Shown here in pieces: positions 1 through 5,388 of a stretch of 5,768 nt of DNA. The notes beneath the pieces were generated by a model, which worked only from the letters and a program-made list of their open reading frames with translations, ran no database searches and was not told the DNA's origin. The position numbers and the translations under genes are program-made. Source of the stretch: an uncultured Gammaproteobacteria bacterium (GTDB lineage Bacteria > Pseudomonadota > Gammaproteobacteria > Ga0077536); contig CAIPNE010000019.1 in NCBI GenBank assembly GCA_903866355.1, forward strand, positions 1 to 5,768. The letters are read 5' to 3'. Numbering within the stretch: position 1 is the first letter of the stretch; every line of letters begins with the position of its first letter.

Positions 1-120
1 AAAAGATTCTGCAAACGCTGTTTGGCGCGGCAAATGTGCCAAATCCGCCAAGGCAAATTGGGTGAATGCAGATGCGAATAAACGAAATCCAGCCAACCAA
101 GCCCCGAACGCCTGCAATTC

Positions 121-178
121 AAAGGTGTCGGAATCGATTTCTTTTACTGATGAAAAATTAATCGACTCCGGTACCTTT
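121..178. repeat. Long imperfect inverted repeat, possible terminator or repeat-element hairpin
   Basis: The 19-base arms at 121-139 and 160-178 match at 16 of 19 positions once one arm is reverse complemented. They enclose a 20-base AT-rich loop. As a plus-strand RNA two of the three mismatches become G-U pairs, leaving one A-C mismatch. The stem ends CCTTTTAG, a short T-run at most. It could be the terminator of a plus-strand gene left of the window, or a copy of a dispersed palindromic element. The hairpin is seen in the sequence; its role is inference. Confidence 0.55.
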
Positions 179-311
179 TAGCGATTCGAGGACCCCACCC
201 GGTGTAGAGCTTGCTGTGGCTGCGTTGGCTCGGGTCGTGAATCAATGGCCCCATGCGTGAGCCTCTCTATGAGGTTCTGCTAATAACGGTTCACGTGACG
301 ATCGCGATATA

Positions 312-336
312 GTCGGCTAGCCGGGCCTTATCCGAC
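312..336 (-). terminator. Weak hairpin downstream of the Bug gene, possible transcription end
   Basis: Inverted pair GTCGG (312-316) and CCGAC (332-336), with the self-complementary CGGCTAGCCG nested across one side, begins about 19 bases beyond the stop codon of the minus-strand solute receptor gene. No T-tract follows, so an intrinsic terminator is not well supported. It could equally be chance in GC-rich DNA. Confidence 0.18.
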
Positions 337-354
337 GGCCGCTGCTACATCACA

Positions 355-1326
355 TCAGTCCAAACGCACCCCCGCACTCTCGATAACTTTCCCCCACTTC
401 GAGATGTCGGCTCGGATACGCGTCGAGAAATCCGAGGGAGTCGAGCCGACCGCCTCCATGCCCTGCCCTTGGAACCACTCGACGGTCTCGCGCTGGTGGA
501 CCGCATTGGAAACGTCCCGATGCAGCCGGCTAATGATGCTCGGCGGGGTGCGCGCGGGTGCCAGCAATCCCAACCAGTGCGTAGCCGTAAACCCTGGGAG
601 ACCGGATTCGCTGACGGTCGGAATATTGGGGGCCGCGGCCAGCCTTTTCGCCCCGGTGACCGCTACCGCGCGGACTCGGCCTGTTCGGACGTACGGGAGT
701 GAGGACAAAGGGTTATTCAGCAGTAACGCGATTTGACCAGAAACGAGATCGGCAAGTGCCGGGCCGGCGCCTTTGTAGGGCACGTGGATGAGATCGATTC
801 CAGCCTGAATCTTCAGTAATTCGACGGCCAGATGGGTTCCGCTACCGTTCCCCGGTGAGCCGTAGGCCACACGGCCAGGGTTTGCTTTCGCATGCGCGAT
901 AAGGTCCTTGACCGACTGCACGGGCAGACCAGGGTGAACAATTACTAACGAAGGGAAATCGGCGATCAATGTGATCGGCGCGAGGTCCTTTTGGGTGTCA
1001 TAAGGTAACTTGCGATGCAGTTGTGGGTTAATGGCGATCTGCGCTGATCCGCCCATGAGCAGCGTGTAGCCGTCAGCCGGTGCCCGTGCGGCGAGCTCCG
1101 TCGCAATGACTCCGCCGGCCCCCGCGCGATTATCAACGACGATTCGCTGCGGGCTCGTTTCGCCCAGCTTTTGTGCGATGTGGCGCGACAATAGGTCGTT
1201 GCCACCGCCGGGGGCGACCGGCACGAGCAGGCGGATCGGCTTGGTCGGATACTCCGCGGCCGCAGCCTGGGCATGGCCGTGCGCAGTTGCTGCCAAGATC
1301 AGCAGGACAGTCGCGAGCTTCCGCAT
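355..1326 (-). CDS. Bug-family (TctC) tripartite tricarboxylate transporter substrate-binding protein
   Basis: Secreted solute receptor of the Bug/TctC family. Such periplasmic proteins capture carboxylates or related small molecules, sometimes for a TctAB permease. From the second of two adjacent ATGs (1324-1326) it is 323 residues, the usual family length. A signal peptide is clear: MRK, a hydrophobic core (about 4-15), then AQA near residues 19-21 as a likely cleavage site. The mature part begins EYPTKPIRLLVPVAPGGG, the standard Bug opening. Family motifs follow: VDNRAGAGGVIA, ADGYTLLMGG, YGSPGNGSGTHLA, HVPYKGAGPALADL and GRVRAVAVTGAKR. AGGGG at 1332-1336 lies 5 bases before the chosen ATG and only 2 before the other at 1327-1329. 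An in-frame ATG at 1416 lies inside the upstream gene and is unlikely. The gene follows the MmgE/PrpD gene by 26 bases, so co-transcription is likely. No TctA or TctB is in the window, and the ligand is unknown. Confidence 0.95.
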   Translation of the reverse strand: MRKLATVLLILAATAHGHAQAAAAEYPTKPIRLLVPVAPGGGNDLLSRHIAQKLGETSPQRIVVDNRAGAGGVIATELAARAPADGYTLLMGGSAQIAINPQLHRKLPYDTQKDLAPITLIADFPSLVIVHPGLPVQSVKDLIAHAKANPGRVAYGSPGNGSGTHLAVELLKIQAGIDLIHVPYKGAGPALADLVSGQIALLLNNPLSSLPYVRTGRVRAVAVTGAKRLAAAPNIPTVSESGLPGFTATHWLGLLAPARTPPSIISRLHRDVSNAVHQRETVEWFQGQGMEAVGSTPSDFSTRIRADISKWGKVIESAGVRLD

Positions 1327-1352
1327 CATTTCCCCTGTGCCGGCTGTCGTGA

Positions 1353-2732
1353 TTAACACGAAAGCTCGGCTGTCAACTCCGCGGCCGAGGCCAAGGTGTC
1401 CAGCCCCCAGATGCACCGGAGCAAGCGCTCGACCCTATCTGGTGAAAACGCCAGCGAAGCACAACTCTGGAATTTAGCTTCCAACTCGGAGTCCGACAGT
1501 GGATTTGCCGGGGAACCGCGCCGCTTGGTCGTGCGTCTCTGATACACCGCGCCATCCCGGAGCGTCACTTCTACAAGAGCATGCGTCTCCTCCATCGAAG
1601 CGGATATCTGGGGCTCAGCGTAAGTCTCGATTCTGCTCATCATCTCGATCAATCCGGGATCATTCGCCGTCGCGTCGTTGAAATGCTCGAGCAGCACAGA
1701 GCCTTTGAGCCAGCACAAGGCTGTAACATATTGATTGCTGAACTTCCCCTCGAGGCCGCTGGCCACCAGGGGTCGGCTCGTATGTGGAAGTCGACGCGCG
1801 TGGATACCATTGCGGATTCTCGCGATGTCGGCAGGCGCGAAACCATGCAGAGCCCTCAGCTCCAGGTGTGCATCGATCGTAGAGTGCGTACTGCCGCCAC
1901 ATGGGTACGGCTTAACGGTGACACCTGGGCTCACGATCTCCCACGGCTCACCAATTCGGCCTTCAATCACGGAAAGCTTCCAGTCCTCCGCGCGCGGTGA
2001 GCAATAGAGGTCGAGGTAACCCATGGGCGCCTCGAAGACCGCCGGGTTGGCCGTGTGACCGCACGCGGCAAGCATTGCGCATTGCACGCCCGCTTGGGCA
2101 GCTCGTCCGACGTGGAGCGGCTTGGTAAGCGTTGCGAAGTTCGCCTTCATACCGCCCGCCATCGACGCGGCGGTGGCCAGCGCGTGGGTCGTCTGCTCCT
2201 CGTCAAGGCGCAGGATCTTGGCAGCTGCCGCAGCAGCGCCGAACACTGCCAGAACGCTTGTGGGATGCCAGCCTCTTGAATAAAGCAGCGGATTCGTAAC
2301 ACGGGAGAGTTTGGTCGTGACCTCGAAGCCGATCACGAACGCAAGGACAAGGTCCTGCCCTGAGGCCCCGACGTGGTCGGCCACCGCGAGGGCGGCGGCG
2401 AGCACCGGCGCGCTAGGATGTCCGCCCATTGGGTTGTGCGTATCGTCGTAGTCGAGAAGGTGAGCGAGCGTACCATTCACAAGTGCCGCGAGCTCGGGCG
2501 TGGCGCGTGCCTGCTGTCCTATTACCGTGCAGCGCCCCCCGACCGAAATACCGCGCGCGTAATCCAGAATCACCGAGCATGCCTGGTCATGCAGCGCGCT
2601 GACTGCCACCCCGAGCGTGTCTAATATTGCGCGCCTCGCTGCATGCACAACTGTCGTGGGCAACTGCTCGTAGCGCGAAGCACACACGAACCGTGCGAAG
2701 GTCCGCGATAGGTTTTCTGTTTGGGAGTTCAT
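1353..2732 (-). CDS. MmgE/PrpD family protein (2-methylcitrate dehydratase-like)
   Basis: 459 residues, normal for the MmgE/PrpD superfamily, which includes 2-methylcitrate dehydratase, cis-aconitate decarboxylase and iminodisuccinate epimerase. It is presumably cytoplasmic; no signal peptide is visible. The large helical domain carries the family hallmarks: ILDTLGVAVSAL (about 36-47), LLDYDDTH followed by GGHPSAPV (about 92-110), SRGWHPTSVLAVFGAAAAAA (about 152-171), KANFATLTKPLHVGRAAQAG (about 196-215), and VKPYPCGGSTHSTIDAHLEL (about 273-292). These contain the Asp, Thr, His and Lys residues that line the pocket in characterised members (here around D94-T98, H105, H156, K204, H283). The rest is the lid domain. 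The partner genes usual for a 2-methylcitrate cycle (prpB, prpC, acnD) are absent, so calling it PrpD would be unsafe. It is first gene of a two-gene unit with the Bug receptor and diverges from the LysR gene. The start lacks a strong ribosome binding site. Confidence 0.93.
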   Translation of the reverse strand: MNSQTENLSRTFARFVCASRYEQLPTTVVHAARRAILDTLGVAVSALHDQACSVILDYARGISVGGRCTVIGQQARATPELAALVNGTLAHLLDYDDTHNPMGGHPSAPVLAAALAVADHVGASGQDLVLAFVIGFEVTTKLSRVTNPLLYSRGWHPTSVLAVFGAAAAAAKILRLDEEQTTHALATAASMAGGMKANFATLTKPLHVGRAAQAGVQCAMLAACGHTANPAVFEAPMGYLDLYCSPRAEDWKLSVIEGRIGEPWEIVSPGVTVKPYPCGGSTHSTIDAHLELRALHGFAPADIARIRNGIHARRLPHTSRPLVASGLEGKFSNQYVTALCWLKGSVLLEHFNDATANDPGLIEMMSRIETYAEPQISASMEETHALVEVTLRDGAVYQRRTTKRRGSPANPLSDSELEAKFQSCASLAFSPDRVERLLRCIWGLDTLASAAELTAELSC

Positions 2733-2805
2733 CCGGGCAGGGTAATCGGGTACTATATATTTGTAAAATGATCTTCCCTTATAGGTTCATATCCCTGCGG
2801 CTATT
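2733..2805. promoter_or_regulatory. Divergent control region between the MmgE/PrpD operon and the LysR gene
   Basis: This 73-base AT-rich spacer must hold the promoters of both divergent units. On the minus strand TATAGT (2752-2757) is a good -10 candidate, placing a start near 2745 and leaving a leader of about 13 bases. No matching -35 is visible at 16-18 bases, as expected of a promoter that needs an activator. An imperfect dyad, TTATAG (2779-2784) and CTATTA (2801-2806), reaches the LysR start codon and could be an autoregulatory half-site pair. Control by the divergent LysR protein is inferred from layout, which is the norm for the family; the exact operator is not evident. Confidence 0.45.
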
Positions 2806-3711
2806 ATGACGCTAACACAGCTTAAATGCCTTTGTGAGGTTGTCGATCAAGGGCTGAATCTCTCGAGGGCAGCGGTTGCCCTGCATACATCGCAGCCGGC
2901 GGTCACAAAGATGGTGCGGGCGCTCGAGAGCGAGCTCGGGCTTACGCTGCTGATGCGAAGTGGACCACGCATCGTGGGCGTCACCGATCAGGCGCGCGAA
3001 GTCATCGGACTCGCTCGCCGCGTCCTCCAAGACGTCGATAACCTGCGGCTTGCGGCAGGCGATGCGCTCGAGCGCCCGGTCGGCGCGTTACGCATCGGCA
3101 CCACGCACCTGCATGCACGCTACGCTCTCGTGAACGTCGTGCGGAAGCTCGTTCGCGATTATCCGGAGGTCGAGCTGAGCCTCTTTGAAGGTACGCCGAG
3201 CCAAGTCGTCGACTGGACATGTAGCGGAGACGTGGATGTCGGTATTGCAACGCCCCCCGACAGGATTCCGCCGGAGCTCATGAAACTCGATGCATATCCG
3301 ATCCACCGGATCATAATTGCGCCGGTCGGCCACCGCATACTGAGGACGAAGAGACCAACTCTCGCAGAGTTGGGCAAGTACCGCCTCGTCGCTTACAGCC
3401 GCCGCTTTAGGACCGGACGAATCGAGGGGGTGTTCGAGGCCGCCGGCATCATCCCTCGAATTGCCATGCGCGCCACTGACGCGGATATCATTAAGACCTA
3501 CGTCTCCGCGGGTTTGGGCATCGCAGTAATCCAGGCGATGGCTTTCGATCGCAATATTGATACCACCATCCGCCAGTTGAACGCAGACCACCTTTTCCCT
3601 GTCTCACGTGCCTCCGTACTGCTGCGGCATGATCGCTACGTGAATCGGTACTTGCAGAACTTGATCGAGGCCCTCACGACACGCGAAAGTGTTGCTGTAG
3701 GAGTGCCGTAA
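2806..3711 (+). CDS. LysR-type transcriptional regulator, CysB/Cbl-like
   Basis: 301 residues. The N-terminal winged helix-turn-helix spans roughly 1-60 (MTLTQLKCLCEVVDQGLNLS, then AAVALHTSQPAVTKMVRALE). The sensor domain resembles CysB more than generic LysR proteins: GALRIGTTHLHARYALV (about 93-109), YPEVELSLFEGTPSQV (about 119-134) and ATDADIIKTYVSAGLGIAVI (about 223-242), each with a close counterpart in CysB. Comparing from memory with enterobacterial CysB, the anion-site threonines T100 and T149 are kept, but T102, Q103 and W166 become Leu, His and Ile. A ligand other than sulfate is therefore plausible. The C-terminus stops soon after YVNRYLQNLIEAL, shorter than CysB (324 residues). 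It diverges from the MmgE/PrpD-Bug operon, its likely target. The ATG at 2806 gives a full-length HTH; no strong ribosome binding site precedes it. Confidence 0.93.
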   Translation: MTLTQLKCLCEVVDQGLNLSRAAVALHTSQPAVTKMVRALESELGLTLLMRSGPRIVGVTDQAREVIGLARRVLQDVDNLRLAAGDALERPVGALRIGTTHLHARYALVNVVRKLVRDYPEVELSLFEGTPSQVVDWTCSGDVDVGIATPPDRIPPELMKLDAYPIHRIIIAPVGHRILRTKRPTLAELGKYRLVAYSRRFRTGRIEGVFEAAGIIPRIAMRATDADIIKTYVSAGLGIAVIQAMAFDRNIDTTIRQLNADHLFPVSRASVLLRHDRYVNRYLQNLIEALTTRESVAVGVP

Positions 3712-3721
3712 GCGAGAGCGG

Positions 3722-3736
3722 TGGCGCGCGGCGCCA
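3722..3736 (+). terminator. GC-rich hairpin just after the LysR gene
   Basis: TGGCGC (3722-3727) and GCGCCA (3731-3736) form a perfect 6-bp stem around GCG, 10 bases after the LysR stop codon. There is no T-run behind it, so it is at best a pause or part of a factor-dependent end. Confidence 0.3.
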
Positions 3737-3793
3737 AGGTAGCGCAAAACGTTGCGATGCGACCGGGGCAGATGCGCACAATCGCCAGCATAC

Positions 3794-3814
3794 AGTTCCC
3801 ACATTGTGGGAACT
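3794..3814. promoter_or_regulatory. Perfect 21-base palindrome, operator-like or hairpin
   Basis: AGTTCCCACA (3794-3803) and TGTGGGAACT (3805-3814) are exact reverse complements around one central T. As RNA it would fold as a 7-bp stem with a 7-base loop. Only a weak T-run (GCGTTTTCC) follows on the plus strand. Perfect symmetry with almost no spacer is more typical of a homodimer protein-binding site than of a terminator. No adequately supported gene start is adjacent to name a target. Confidence 0.45.
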
Positions 3815-3889
3815 TCGCGTTTTCCAAGAGGCACTCTCGCATCCAACAAAATAGAATCACGTTGCATGACACCACCCCCAATCTCATCT

Positions 3890-4006
3890 TTGTCAACTGA
3901 CCGCCTAGCGCGCCAAATGATGGCGCCGGCGTTCTTCGTTTTTTTGTTTGCGGTCTGCACCTCCGTGTGGAGCCAGCCTTACCCTTGCGTGGGTGCCGGT
4001 CGTTGA
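3890..4006 (+). pseudogene. Possible 5' remnant of a secreted-protein gene (signal peptide only)
   Basis: From ATG ATG at 3917-3922 the plus strand encodes a 29-residue peptide with a strongly hydrophobic stretch (APAFFVFLFAVCTSVWS), then SQPYP and a stop at 4004-4006. Read from the TTG at 3890, the peptide gains MSTDRLARQ, giving the positive n-region of a normal signal peptide. Bug-family receptors begin their mature part with a similar (Q)xYPxxPIR motif, so this may be the first 30 or so codons of a second Bug gene, cut off near 3985. Homology beyond QPYP is not visible in any frame. No good ribosome binding site is seen. A chance hydrophobic frame remains possible. Confidence 0.3.
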
Positions 4007-4036
4007 ACGCGGCGATTTCTTCGTCGATTTCACTAG
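3979..4036 (-). pseudogene. Fragment of an unidentified minus-strand frame interrupted by the IS
   Basis: Reading leftward from the IS boundary, the minus strand encodes SEIDEEIAAFNDRHPRKGK, with a charged, helix-like composition unlike random GC-rich translation. Deleting 4037-4889 and one CTAG copy fuses it in frame to DNA right of the IS, giving an ATG at 4940-4942 and the lead-in MLSIALECYPAFLSYKT. To the left the frame stays open far into the LysR gene, so the true C-terminal limit is unclear, and I place the believable part here only. I do not recognise the family. It may be a disrupted small gene or only a fortuitously open frame. Confidence 0.25.
4033..4036. repeat. Target-site duplication, left copy (CTAG)
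   Basis: CTAG directly abuts the left end of the IS and recurs at 4890-4893 against the right end. Duplication of a CTAG/YTAR or TA-centred site is characteristic of IS5-family insertion. Because CTAG is symmetric, the duplication could also be scored as just TA. Confidence 0.8.
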
Positions 4037-4053
4037 AGGTCATTTCATAAATA
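4037..4053 (+). repeat. IS terminal inverted repeat (transposase 3' side)
   Basis: AGGTCATTTCATAAATA; pairs with the right end with one mismatch at the second base. It contains the transposase stop codon (TGA on the minus strand, 4045-4047). Confidence 0.9.
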
Positions 4054-4832
4054 CCTGCGCATAAGAATCATGGAACAGGCGAGATGAACAAAGGCGTTGA
4101 AATGATCAATAAAGCGATCCCATCGGGTCAGCACTCGCTTGTATTTGTTCAGCCACGCGAACAAGCGCTCGATTTTCCACCGCCTGCGATATCGCCGGAG
4201 TGCTCGGGCATCCTGCGTTGCGGGCTTGATGCGATTGCGCTTGTGGGGCGCGATCAATTCAATGCCTTTGGCAGCAAGCCTGTGATCGAGCGGATCACTG
4301 TCGTAGGCGCGATCCCCGACAAGTCGTCGGGGTCGTCCCAGGGTGAGGGTTTCATCGAGGGTAGCCTCGACAAGGGTGACTTCATGTGGAGAAGCAGAAG
4401 TCGTGTGCACGGCGAGTGGAAGACCTGCAGCGTCCGCAATAACCATGAGTTTTGTACCCTTGCCCCGCTTGGTCTTTCCCACTGCGAAGCCCCCTTTTTC
4501 GCCACTACGAAGGTGCCGTCGATAAAGCATTCCGAGAGATTGATCTTGCCCCGATCCTCCAAGTCTCGCGCCAAGGCTTCTACGATCGCGCGCAATACCC
4601 CCTGGCGCACCCAGCGACTGAAGCGACGGAAGCAGGTCGAGCCGGAGGGAAATCGTTCCGGCAGATCGGCCCAGCACGCCCCGGTGCGCAGCACCCAGAG
4701 GATGCCGTTCAATACGACCCGATCGCTGTGCGTCGGAGGTCTGCCCCGGCCATCGGCGCGAGGTAGCACTTTCGGGATCAAAGGCTCCAGAATTGCCCAT
4801 TGTTCGTCGGTGAGTTCTTCTCGTCTGGCCAT
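4045..4832 (-). CDS. IS5-family transposase, DDE type, two frames joined by -1 frameshift
   Basis: The N-terminal frame starts at 4832 (MARREELTDEQWAILEPLIP) and holds the helical DNA-binding part and the first catalytic Asp in FIDGTF (D105). Left alone it would run out of frame to a stop at 4254-4256. The C-terminal frame carries GKTKRGKGTKLMVIADAAGL, the second Asp in LVGDRAYDSD (about D174) and the catalytic Glu in RRRWKIERLFAWLNKYKR (about E222). The two frames overlap at a run of five A then five G on the coding strand (4490-4499). Slipping back one base gives a continuous 262-residue protein, normal for IS427-type transposases. The span of 788 bases plus one re-read base equals 262 codons plus stop, so no other lesion is needed. 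An ATG upstream at 4848 in the second frame is not the likely start. The protein would cut and join the IS ends. Confidence 0.92.
4490..4499 (-). promoter_or_regulatory. A5G5 slippery run for -1 frameshifting in the transposase
   Basis: The coding strand reads gcg AAA AAG GGG Gct in the first frame. The heptamer A AAG GGG lets the tRNAs on AAG and GGG re-pair with AAA and GGG after slipping back one base. Polymerase slippage on the same homopolymers would give the same result. Two-frame transposases joined this way are established for IS427-group elements; which mechanism works here is not visible. Confidence 0.75.
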
Positions 4833-4872
4833 GCAAAAAACGTAGCACGGCCCTTCCAGAAAGTACAGAACC

Positions 4873-4889
4873 TATTTATGAAATGACTT
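4873..4889 (-). repeat. IS terminal inverted repeat (transposase 5' side)
   Basis: Reads AAGTCATTTCATAAATA on the minus strand and lies 40 bases upstream of the transposase start. It matches the opposite end at 16 of 17 positions. Confidence 0.9.
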
Positions 4890-4893
4890 CTAG
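4890..4893. repeat. Target-site duplication, right copy (CTAG)
   Basis: Matches CTAG at 4033-4036 on the other side of the IS. Together they mark the insertion point. Confidence 0.8.
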
Positions 4894-4913
4894 TTTTATA
4901 CGACAAAAACGCC

Positions 4914-4945
4914 GGATAACATTCCAGTGCGATGGATAACATTCC
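4914..4945. repeat. Two 12-bp direct repeats, GGATAACATTCC, 20-base period
   Basis: Exact copies at 4914-4925 and 4934-4945 are separated by 8 bases, so their starts are 20 bases apart, close to two helical turns. That phasing suits side-by-side protein binding. Short tandem repeats of this sort also occur near the ends of IS21-family elements, but no istA/istB gene is here. The repeat is seen; both explanations are inference. Confidence 0.6.
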
Positions 4946-5048
4946 GTGACCTCACCGCACTTTATTTAATAAAAACAAATACTTGCGAATATTTATGGTG
5001 TTTCCGACACTGATAAAATCGGGATGAAAAGCGACACTCGATGATGGA
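4946..5048. other. AT-rich intergenic stretch, no gene seen
   Basis: Between the direct repeats and the brnTA terminator the DNA is AT-rich and carries no plausible gene. It includes a small perfect palindrome, TTTATT-T-AATAAA, at 4961-4973. The base composition differs visibly from the GC-rich operon on the left and fits an accessory or island junction. Confidence 0.4.
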
Positions 5049-5093
5049 CCAAAAAACAAAGGGGTCAAGTCTTGCTTCCATGCAATCGACCCC
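5049..5093 (-). terminator. Rho-independent terminator of brnTA
   Basis: On the minus strand GGGGTC and GACCCC (5088-5093 and 5061-5066) form an outer stem, with TTGC/GCAA (5082-5085 and 5072-5075) as an inner stem around a 6-base loop. TTTGTTTTTT follows (5051-5060). It begins 7 bases past the brnA stop codon, exactly where the operon should end. The compound stem also resembles dispersed REP-type hairpins, so this may be a repeat copy serving as terminator. Confidence 0.72.
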
Positions 5094-5100
5094 GCCTCAC

Positions 5101-5388
5101 CTAAACAGACTTCCGCAACACCTCAGCCATTCGGGTCTGCCAGCCCGGCCCGGTCGCTTTCCAGCGCGCCAGCGTGTCCGGCGGCAAGCGAAGGCTGATG
5201 GCCACTTTCGCATCGGGAGACTTCGGCCGGCCGCGCGGCTTGAGCATTGCGGCCGCAGTCCGCGCGCCGAAGATTTTCGGCAGCACTTCCCGCGCCGGAC
5301 GCGCTTCCGCAATCATGGCAGCCGTCCATTCGGGATTGTCACGGCGGGACTTTTTAATTTTGGATTGTTTTTGAGATTGCTTTTTCAT
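5101..5388 (-). CDS. brnA: BrnA family antitoxin
   Basis: 95-residue antitoxin of the BrnT/BrnA type II module. BrnA proteins bind and neutralise the BrnT ribonuclease and, through a ribbon-helix-helix fold, repress their own operon. The basic N-terminus (MKKQSQKQSKIKKSRR) leads into DNPEWTAAMIAEARPAREVL (about 17-36), the usual BrnA lead segment. The C-terminal half, KVAISLRLPPDTLARWKATG (about 61-80) then PGWQTRMAEVLRKS, has the beta strand followed by two helices and the GxGWQTR signature of the family. The ATG at 5386-5388 lies inside the toxin gene, 35 bases before the toxin frame ends, so translation is probably coupled; AGG at 5398-5400 is the only ribosome-site hint. Toxin-before-antitoxin order is normal for this family. 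A terminator follows at once. Confidence 0.9.
   Translation of the reverse strand: MKKQSQKQSKIKKSRRDNPEWTAAMIAEARPAREVLPKIFGARTAAAMLKPRGRPKSPDAKVAISLRLPPDTLARWKATGPGWQTRMAEVLRKSV

Larger units (their letters stand above)
1..354. other. Gene-free left flank with a long dyad; no convincing gene
   Basis: No recognisable gene lies here. A plus-strand frame is open from base 2 to a TAG at 179-181, but it has no ATG and its peptide resembles no family I know. The opposite strand is also open over 1-178, again without an ATG. Both openings are partly forced by the palindrome at 121-178, which encodes similar peptides in both directions. Bases 182-354 hold only small dyads: CCTC/GAGG around a TCTAT loop at 262-274, the palindrome CGGCTAGCCG at 314-323, and a GTCGG/CCGAC pair at 312-336. 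A gene entering from the left edge cannot be excluded. Confidence 0.5.
4037..4889 (-). mobile_element. Complete IS5-family (IS427-type) insertion sequence, 853 bp
   Basis: The element is bounded by 17-bp terminal inverted repeats, 4037-4053 and 4873-4889, which match at 16 of 17 positions (AGGTCATTTCATAAATA against AAGTCATTTCATAAATA). CTAG flanks both ends. The single transposase gene fills nearly the whole element on the minus strand and its stop codon lies inside the left repeat. Size, split two-frame transposase and target site all fit the IS427 group of IS5. Both ends and every catalytic residue are present, so it appears intact and may still be mobile. No cargo gene is carried. Confidence 0.93.

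Noticed and set aside
404..736. Plus-strand open frames opposite the Bug receptor gene
   Set aside because: They lie antisense to a strongly recognised family protein and their translations resemble nothing; they are by-products of its codon bias.
1581..2624. Several plus-strand open frames of 74-139 codons opposite the MmgE/PrpD gene
   Set aside because: All overlap a clear family member on the other strand and lack recognisable motifs or ribosome binding sites.
1353..2732. Naming the enzyme prpD
   Set aside because: No methylcitrate-cycle partner genes are nearby, and the superfamily contains several different reactions.
3088..3591. 167-codon minus-strand frame opposite the LysR gene
   Set aside because: Fully antisense to a well-supported LysR-type protein and with no domain-like content.
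3911..3945. GCGCC/GGCGC hairpin followed by T7 as an intrinsic terminator
   Set aside because: The stem is only 5 bp and the T-run lies about 14 bases after it, too far for a normal intrinsic terminator.
3604..3960. 118-codon minus-strand frame downstream of lysR
   Set aside because: It overlaps the end of lysR and competes with another open frame on the same strand; there is no ribosome binding site or recognised motif. Low support either way.
4084..4845. 253-codon plus-strand frame across the IS
   Set aside because: It is antisense to the transposase, whose catalytic motifs are explicit on the minus strand; long antisense frames are common in IS5-type elements.
4045..4848. Transposase as a frameshifted pseudogene
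   Set aside because: The only disruption is at an A5G5 slippery run typical of this IS group, and both ends and all catalytic residues are intact.
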